From Paenibacillus_AP thailandensis (GTDB taxonomy: Bacteria; Bacillota; Bacilli; Paenibacillales; Paenibacillaceae), in contig NZ_JBHUMY010000016.1 in NCBI RefSeq assembly GCF_042685365.1, positions 124,001 through 188,000 on the forward strand: a stretch of 64,000 nucleotides of DNA, given 5' to 3'. Of the stretch, positions 59,303 to 64,000 are shown piece after piece (position 1 is the stretch's first letter; every line of letters starts with the position of its first letter). The position numbers and the translations under genes are program-made. The notes under the pieces are model-generated. The model did not search any database, had not been told where the DNA came from, and was given only the letters and a program-made list of their open reading frames with translations.

Positions 59303-60142
59303 GTGAAAAAAAGGTTGCTGCAAACGGCGGGTTCCAGCTTGCTCGTATTGATCGGCTCGCTTCTGATCGCCGTTGCCTTCAATTTGTTTCTGATCCCGCA
59401 CGAACTGCTTAGCGGCGGGCTGTCCGGCATCGCAATGATGATCGGCTACATAACGGGCACAAATATAGGCTGGCTCTATTTGATTTTAAATATCCCCGTT
59501 CTCGTCTGGGGATGGTTTCTGCTCGGGCGGCGGTTTATCGCGCTCAGCATTTTAAACGTCGCGGCCTCTTCGCTGTTCATGCAGCTGCTGCCGATCCGCA
59601 GCGTAACGGACGATATCGTGCTCGGCTCCGTCTTCGGCGGCATTATTCTCGGCTTCGGCACAGGATTGTCCCTTCGTTACGGCGGCTCGTCCGGCGGCTT
59701 CGACATTATCGCCTCCATCGTCAGCAAACGGCGCGACTTGCCCGTCGGGATGCTAATTTTTTTGCTTAACGGAATCGTTATTCTTTCCCTTGTCTTCTTC
59801 AAAAACGACTGGAATTTGGCGTTGTATTCCCTTCTCTCCATTTATACGGCCGGCAAAGTCGTGGACATCGTTCATGTCCGGCACGTTAAAATTACCGCTT
59901 TCATCATTACGAATAAAACGGAGGAAATGCTCGAGAAGCTGCTGAAGCACCGGCGGGGGGTTACCGTCCTGAAAACGCGCGGCGCTTATTCGAAGGAGGA
60001 GAAGGACATGCTCATGACCGTCAGAACGAAATACGAACTGGCGGATTTGCGCAAAATGATATTGTCCATCGATCCGAAAGCTTTCGTTTCGATCGTCGAA
60101 ACGATTGGCATAATCGGCGATTTTCATCGGTCAAACGATTGA
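59303..60142 (+). CDS. YitT family membrane protein
   Basis: 279-residue protein: five to six membrane segments in the first 190 residues (DUF161 part; FNLFLIPHELLSGGLSGIAM; GLSLRYGGSSGGFDIIASIV) and a cytoplasmic DUF2179 domain at the end (ITAFIITNKTEEMLEKLL; HRRGVTVLKTRGAYSKEEKD MLMTV), which may bind a ligand. Function is not established; family members are frequent in Bacillales. Start GTG 59303 with GAAGGATGATCAAGC. Confidence 0.92.
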   Translation: MKKRLLQTAGSSLLVLIGSLLIAVAFNLFLIPHELLSGGLSGIAMMIGYITGTNIGWLYLILNIPVLVWGWFLLGRRFIALSILNVAASSLFMQLLPIRSVTDDIVLGSVFGGIILGFGTGLSLRYGGSSGGFDIIASIVSKRRDLPVGMLIFLLNGIVILSLVFFKNDWNLALYSLLSIYTAGKVVDIVHVRHVKITAFIITNKTEEMLEKLLKHRRGVTVLKTRGAYSKEEKDMLMTVRTKYELADLRKMILSIDPKAFVSIVETIGIIGDFHRSND

Positions 60143-60274
60143 AATTGCCGGATATCCCTATTTTTTTACATCCGTTCCTGCTATACTGTGAGTATCCCGT
60201 CGTTCCACGTTTCTAGCCATAAAGTTTTGCCCTGAAATTCGATCTTCGAACTTTCATGGAAAGGGTGATGACGA

Positions 60275-60469
60275 GTGGATATGGAAACTGTAAAGCTGTC
60301 CCAGATTGTGGAGAAACTCGCCCCCGAGCTTAGCCCCTTCCTGACGGCAAGGGAACTTGACATCCGCATCGTGCTGCGGGACGGACTTTCCGTTCTGGAG
60401 CCTCGAGACGCTATGGAAATCGTGCAGCAGAGCATTCTGGAGCAGCAACGAAACGCTTGTCTGCAATGA
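60275..60469 (+). CDS. 64-residue protein, unknown
   Basis: Small acidic protein beginning MDMETVKLSQIVEKLAPELS and ending QQSILEQQRNACLQ; helical by composition, with LDIRIVLRDGLSVLEP as a central strand pair. Not recognised. Good start: AAAGGGTGAT lies 5 nt before GTG 60275, and a strong terminator follows 25 bp after the stop, which supports a real monocistronic gene. The upstream 60143-60274 stretch has no clear promoter by eye. Confidence 0.6.
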   Translation: MDMETVKLSQIVEKLAPELSPFLTARELDIRIVLRDGLSVLEPRDAMEIVQQSILEQQRNACLQ

Positions 60470-60493
60470 AGGAGCGCGATTTAAGCTTAAGGC

Positions 60494-60524
60494 GCCTGCC
60501 GGCTTATATGCCGGCAGGCTTTTT
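60494..60524 (+). terminator. terminator of the 64-residue gene
   Basis: Perfect stem GCCTGCCGGC / GCCGGCAGGC with loop TTATAT, followed by TTTTTGTATTTT. Confidence 0.93.
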
Positions 60525-60545
60525 GTATTTTGCTCTTTCATCGCC

Positions 60546-60603
60546 TTCTATTTTTCGCCGAAACGGTTCGCTGCGGCAAGGACGACGCAGTCGTATCCGC
60601 CTG
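60546..60603 (+). repeat. dispersed palindromic repeat, copy D
   Basis: Plus-strand TTCTATTTTTCGCCGAAACG, GTTCGCTGCGGCAAGGACGA, CGCAGTCGTATCCGCCTG. It lies 80 bp upstream of the glycoside-hydrolase-like gene, same orientation. Confidence 0.6.
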
Positions 60604-60683
60604 CGACAAACCGAAAAAAGATGCGGATCGCCTCGTTCTGCTTTATAATTTTCTGTACGAAAAGCTTACGGGGAGAGAGCGCG

Positions 60684-61874
60684 ATGGATGTAATCCTGTC
60701 TTCACTTCTGCTGTGGTACGGCTTGACGGGCGGGAGCGGAGAGCAAGACATAACCCCTGCCCGGGTTGCCGGCGCGTACTTGAATGCGGCAGCGGGGCAT
60801 CAAATTGTGCAGCCGGCGATCGAAATCGCAGGCTTGAACGGAGTAGCGGCGGACGCGCCGGCCAAAGCCGATCCGCAGCCGGATGCGCCGGAAGTCAAAG
60901 GCGTGTATGTGTCGGCCTATTCCGCCGGAAGCGAGCGCTTCCCTTCGCTGCTGAAGCTCGTCGACGATACGGAGCTGAACGCCATGGTCATCGACGTCAA
61001 GGACGACAACGGTTATATTACATATGCCACGGAGACGCCGGAGCTGCTCGAATACGGCACGCCGCAAAACTATATCGGCGATATCGACCGTTTGATGCGG
61101 CTTCTGTCGCAGCACCGGATTTACCCGATCGCCCGGATCGTCGTATTCAAAGATACGGTAATGGCGCATAAGCATCCCGAGCTGTCCTTCCTTTACGAGG
61201 ACGGAACGCTATGGAAAAACAACAAAGGCGAAAGCTTCGTCAATCCGTACCGCGAGGAAGTGTGGAAATACAACGTTGCGGTCGCCAAAGAAGCGGCGCG
61301 GCTTGGCTTTAAGGAGATCCAGTTCGATTATGTCCGTTTCCCGGAAGGGGTCGAACAGAGAGCCGGCTCTTTGACCTATGACAAAACGGAACAATCCCGG
61401 GTCGATACGATCGCCGGATTCGTCAAATATGCAAGAGAGCAGCTGGAACCGCTTGGCGTAAGGGTATCCGTCGACATATTCGGCTACGCCGCTTCCGTTC
61501 CGGCTGCCGAAAGCATCGGCCAGGATTTTGCCAAAATTTCGAGCGACGTTCATGTTATCTCGCCGATGATTTATCCGAGTCATTACGGGTCGGGCTGGTT
61601 CGGATTGGACGATCCTGACAAAAACCCGTACCATACCGTCAAAGGGGCGATCGAGGATACGCTCGAGAAGCTTGCCACGGCCGGCGGGCGAAAGCCGGTC
61701 GTCCGGCCGTGGCTCCAAGACTTTACGGCAAACTGGCTCGGCGAGGGCCGCTATATTCCGTACGGCAAAAAGCAAGTCGAAGCGCAAATCAAAGCGTTAA
61801 ACGATTCGGGCGTCAAGGAATATTTAATTTGGAACGCAGCAAACAAGTACTCATTCGCCGATTCTTCCCCTTAG
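60684..61874 (+). CDS. putative glycoside hydrolase (DUF4015 type), exported
   Basis: 396-residue protein. A short hydrophobic N-terminus (VILSSLLLWYGL) may act as a signal, followed by a linker rich in Ala and Pro, then a TIM-barrel domain of the DUF4015 putative glycoside hydrolase group: VKGVYVSAYSAGS, ELNAMVIDVKDDNGYITYAT, IYPIARIVVFKDTVMA, EIQFDYVRFPEG, VSVDIFGYAAS, HVISPMIYPSHYGSGWFG, VRPWLQDFTANW. FDYVRFPE and the acidic DVKDD are candidate catalytic positions. The likely role is carbohydrate or cell-wall processing, by inference. Start ATG 60684 behind GGGGAGAG; a longer in-frame reading crosses the terminator and the repeat and is rejected. Confidence 0.85.
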   Translation: MDVILSSLLLWYGLTGGSGEQDITPARVAGAYLNAAAGHQIVQPAIEIAGLNGVAADAPAKADPQPDAPEVKGVYVSAYSAGSERFPSLLKLVDDTELNAMVIDVKDDNGYITYATETPELLEYGTPQNYIGDIDRLMRLLSQHRIYPIARIVVFKDTVMAHKHPELSFLYEDGTLWKNNKGESFVNPYREEVWKYNVAVAKEAARLGFKEIQFDYVRFPEGVEQRAGSLTYDKTEQSRVDTIAGFVKYAREQLEPLGVRVSVDIFGYAASVPAAESIGQDFAKISSDVHVISPMIYPSHYGSGWFGLDDPDKNPYHTVKGAIEDTLEKLATAGGRKPVVRPWLQDFTANWLGEGRYIPYGKKQVEAQIKALNDSGVKEYLIWNAANKYSFADSSP

Positions 61875-61980
61875 AAACGAATTAAGCCGTTTCTTGGCCG
61901 CAAGGTGCGCGCGCCGTTAACGCGTCCGGCCGGGAAGCGGATTTTTGCGGGAAAGCCGCTTTCAAACGTTGTAAGAGTGC

Positions 61981-62016
61981 AAAAAAACGCCAGAGCTTTC
62001 CGGAAGCTCTGGCGTT
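61981..62016 (-). terminator. terminator of pfkA
   Basis: Stem AACGCCAGAGCTT / AAGCTCTGGCGTT followed on the minus strand by TTTTTTT (61981-61987). Confidence 0.93.
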
Positions 62017-62041
62017 CGCGTTTAACCCGCGCCTTATGCGA

Positions 62042-63010
62042 TTATTGGGACAAACGAATCGCGAGTTCGTACAAATCCATGTTGAACGGTTTCTTCGAAT
62101 TGACGACCGTGTCGATGTCCGTTGCGACAAGCTTGCCGCTGATGATGCCGCATGCTTTGGCCGATTCGCCGGCCATGAGCTGATGTACGGCAAAGTCGCC
62201 CAGCTGGCTCGCCAGAATGCGGTCGGCGGCCGTCGGAGCCCCGCCCCGCTGAATGTGCCCCAAGACGGTAACATGCGGCTCCAACCCGCAGCTGTTCGTA
62301 ATTTCGCGGGCCACGTCAACGCCTTTCGCCGCTCCTTCCGCCACGACGACGATGCTGTGCCGCTTGCCTTTGGCGAAATTGGACTTCATCCGGTTGGCAA
62401 CTTCCTTCATATCATAAGGAACCTCCGGCACGATAATGGTTTCCGCGCCGCTCGCCAGTCCCGCATACAGCGCAATGTCACCGCAATGCCGCCCCATAAC
62501 CTCAACGACCGAAGCGCGTTCGTGCGAGCTCATCGTGTCGCGGATTTTGTTGATGGCGTCTACGACGATGCTCACGGCCGTATCGAAGCCGATCGTCGAA
62601 TCCGTGAACGGAATGTCGTTGTCGATCGTGCCCGGCAAGCCCATCGTTTTAATGCCCAGCTTGCTGAGCTTGTTCGCCCCTTGATAAGAACCGTCGCCGC
62701 CGATGACGACAAGTCCGTCGATGCCTCGCGAACGAAGAACATCGGCTCCCCTCTGCTGCCCTTCCGCCGTCAGGAACTCTTTGCAGCGCGCGGTCTGAAG
62801 CACGGTTCCGCCGCGTTGCAAAATATCGCCTACGCTCCGCAGATCCATCGGACGAAGATCGTCGTTCAGCAAACCTTGGTAACCCCGCTGTACGCCGTAT
62901 ACTTCTATATCAAAATACAACGCGCTTCTGACGACGGCCCGAACGGCCGCGTTCATCCCTTGCGAGTCTCCTCCACTTGTTAACACGGCAATCGATTTCA
63001 CTGCTGACAT
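62042..63010 (-). CDS. pfkA: ATP-dependent 6-phosphofructokinase
   Basis: 322-residue glycolytic enzyme converting fructose-6-phosphate and ATP to fructose-1,6-bisphosphate. N-terminal IAVLTSGGDSQGMNAAVRAV (the usual GGDSPG has Gln for Pro), VVIGGDGSYQGA, the catalytic PGTIDNDIPFTDSTIGFDTA, and EVMGRHCGDIALYAGLASGA. Length and layout match bacterial allosteric Pfk. Start ATG 63010 with GGGGG 8 nt upstream; the ATG five codons earlier is possible. Unusually, no pyk or acc genes adjoin it within the window; a terminator follows. Confidence 0.96.
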   Translation of the reverse strand: MSAVKSIAVLTSGGDSQGMNAAVRAVVRSALYFDIEVYGVQRGYQGLLNDDLRPMDLRSVGDILQRGGTVLQTARCKEFLTAEGQQRGADVLRSRGIDGLVVIGGDGSYQGANKLSKLGIKTMGLPGTIDNDIPFTDSTIGFDTAVSIVVDAINKIRDTMSSHERASVVEVMGRHCGDIALYAGLASGAETIIVPEVPYDMKEVANRMKSNFAKGKRHSIVVVAEGAAKGVDVAREITNSCGLEPHVTVLGHIQRGGAPTAADRILASQLGDFAVHQLMAGESAKACGIISGKLVATDIDTVVNSKKPFNMDLYELAIRLSQ

Positions 63011-63047
63011 GTACCATTCCCCCATATCATATAGTCAAAATGTTATG

Positions 63048-64000
63048 TCAAGCCTGCTGTCTTCGTATCCAGACGCTGTTCACCAGAAAAAATATACGCG
63101 CTAGCGGACTTCGCTTCATCAGCTTGCGGGTTACGTTCCTGACGCCTGTCTGAGTTCGAACTTTGGGATCCGACAGATAGAGAGCAAGCAGACCTTCGAT
63201 GATAAGCCGGTGAAAGCTCGCGCCCGGAAGCGTGCTGACGTCCTCCTTGGCCCGTTTCACGATGGTCGACATCCGTTCGACCAAGAGCTTGTCGCTTTCG
63301 TAAAAATGGCAGAAGTTCAAATCGCCGCCTTGACGGTCCTCCTCCTGATCGATCAAATAATCAAGCAAAATGTGAAGGCCGCATACATGCGGAAAATAAA
63401 TATCTTTAATCACGGCGGCGTCGGATGGCGATAAGCCGTCTCCACTCGCTGCGAGAAAAAGCATGAACATGCCGAGCGTCGAGCCGCTGGCGGCGGCAAA
63501 CTCGTTCCAGTGCAAGTCGGGATACCGGTCGCCAAACTTCCGCCACCAGGCAAGGAGCTGCTGCTCCCGCAAGTCGTGGCGGATATGCTTGTACACCTGC
63601 AGATCGCCGTACAAGCTTACCAGTTCCGTCACGTATCCTTGCACGCTCCGGTACGAAGGCAGACGAGCCGCGTTCCGCTGGCACGTTCGGACCAAATGAT
63701 GCAAGTAACCTCCGTCGTCGCGTTCGCTGCGAAGCGCGTAATAATCTTTCGGCTCCGCATCGGGATTCACGGCGTCGAGCATCGATTGATGCAGCAGCCG
63801 GAAATCGTCCGCGTCAAGCGAAGTGCTTCGGTCGCACAAGTTATCCAAATAGTCGCTGATCGTCTGAAAGGCGACGATAAGCGGAATAAGAGCGTGGCGC
63901 TGCCGCAAATTGGCCGCTGCGTATACGCAGCCGCCTTGGCAATGAAACTTTTTGCTCGCCATGCTGTCAAGCGCTTGCGTCTTAAGCTCCGGATCGGGTA
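63048..64000 (-). CDS. ytpB: YtpB-like tetraprenyl-beta-curcumene synthase, 5' end outside window
   Basis: Terpene cyclase homologue (DUF2600), truncated at the window edge. The reading frame stays open to 64000, and the segment PDPELKTQALDSMASKKFHC matches the N-terminal part of B. subtilis YtpB, so an internal ATG at 63962 is not the true start. Metal-binding Asp-rich sequence YLDNLCDRSTSLDADDF; other family phrases: DDGGYLHHLVRTCQ, GLHILLDYLIDQEEDRQGGD, LNFCHFYESDKL. YtpB cyclises tetraprenyl diphosphate to a C35 terpene (sesquarterpene) made in spores or as a membrane lipid modulator. Only the last 317 residues are visible. Confidence 0.9.
   Translation of the reverse strand, partial: PDPELKTQALDSMASKKFHCQGGCVYAAANLRQRHALIPLIVAFQTISDYLDNLCDRSTSLDADDFRLLHQSMLDAVNPDAEPKDYYALRSERDDGGYLHHLVRTCQRNAARLPSYRSVQGYVTELVSLYGDLQVYKHIRHDLREQQLLAWWRKFGDRYPDLHWNEFAAASGSTLGMFMLFLAASGDGLSPSDAAVIKDIYFPHVCGLHILLDYLIDQEEDRQGGDLNFCHFYESDKLLVERMSTIVKRAKEDVSTLPGASFHRLIIEGLLALYLSDPKVRTQTGVRNVTRKLMKRSPLARIFFLVNSVWIRRQQA

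Noticed and set aside
60357..60683. N-terminal extension of the glycoside-hydrolase-like gene
   Set aside because: It would run through the 64-residue gene, its terminator and a dispersed repeat; ATG 60684 has its own ribosome binding site.
63048..63962. Complete 304-residue ytpB beginning at ATG 63962
   Set aside because: The frame stays open to 64000, and the upstream codons (PDPELKTQALDS) match the family N-terminus, so the gene is cut by the window edge.

Overview
The window is chromosomal DNA from an endospore-forming, naturally competence-equipped Bacillales bacterium, most probably Paenibacillus or a close relative. The evidence is: (i) moderately GC-rich codon use with strong AGGAGG-type ribosome binding sites and frequent GTG/TTG starts; (ii) the Bacillus subtilis-type gene order comER / comEA comEB comEC / holA / rpsT / gpr spoIIP yqxA lepA hemW hrcA grpE dnaK dnaJ prmA rsmE mtaB; (iii) spore genes (gpr, spoIIP, a YjcZ-type peptide, a YtpB homologue); (iv) Firmicute RNA and operator elements (CIRCE, leuS T-box, GlnR/TnrA box, 6S RNA). 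No mobile element, prophage, tRNA, rRNA or CRISPR array is visible.

Layout. Positions 1-10,000 (minus strand) hold the heat-shock and translation-maintenance block: hrcA-grpE-dnaK-dnaJ from a sigma-A promoter with CIRCE, two small proteins, then a separately promoted prmA-(M50 protease)-rsmE-mtaB unit and the start of a Nudix gene. 10,200-17,400: a GNAT gene, hemW, lepA, a yqxA-like gene, spoIIP, gpr, and rpsT divergently. 17,400-20,200: tetR-gdpD with a perfect 30-bp palindromic operator, and holA. 20,480-22,330: an ECF sigma/anti-sigma pair with a probable self-recognised promoter. 22,400-27,800: comEC, comEB, comEA and divergent comER; comEB has its own promoter and a strong terminator separates it from comEC. 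27,800-31,900: leuS behind a CUC-specifier T-box, and a lipoate ligase. 32,000-43,800: a membrane-anchored FAD oxidoreductase, ywbE, a DEAD-box helicase, a HAD phosphatase, rRNA-modifying enzymes (RsmF and RsuA families), a small alarmone synthetase, pyrD, an L,D-transpeptidase with a cytoplasmic TPR-like domain, and a ferredoxin. 44,000-50,200: dinB, cimA, a thioredoxin-like protein, a JAMM peptidase, and a DnaQ-like exonuclease plus DUF294 nucleotidyltransferase that appear co-transcribed with amt. 51,500-57,500: the GlnR-box amt promoter, a MerR regulator, a tandem-repeat array in front of a YugP-type zinc peptidase, a GltC-like LysR regulator, a rhomboid protease, tpx, a DUF1499-like gene, 6S RNA, a DUF624 protein and a YjcZ-type sporulation peptide behind a sigma-K-like promoter. 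57,500-64,000: cshA-type helicase, YitT protein, a small unknown protein, a GH-like secreted protein, pfkA and the 3' part of a ytpB homologue.

Most of the window is housekeeping. The items that stand out are: a family of short palindromic repeats (seven copies, often in 5' leaders) whose hairpin arms differ but still pair; the amt-DUF294-exonuclease unit under a nitrogen-control box; the 52.4-kb tandem repeat array, which includes a 15-mer identical to an Illumina adapter; the ECF operon whose anti-sigma factor ends in a propeller-like segment; and several structured intergenic stretches that could be small RNAs.
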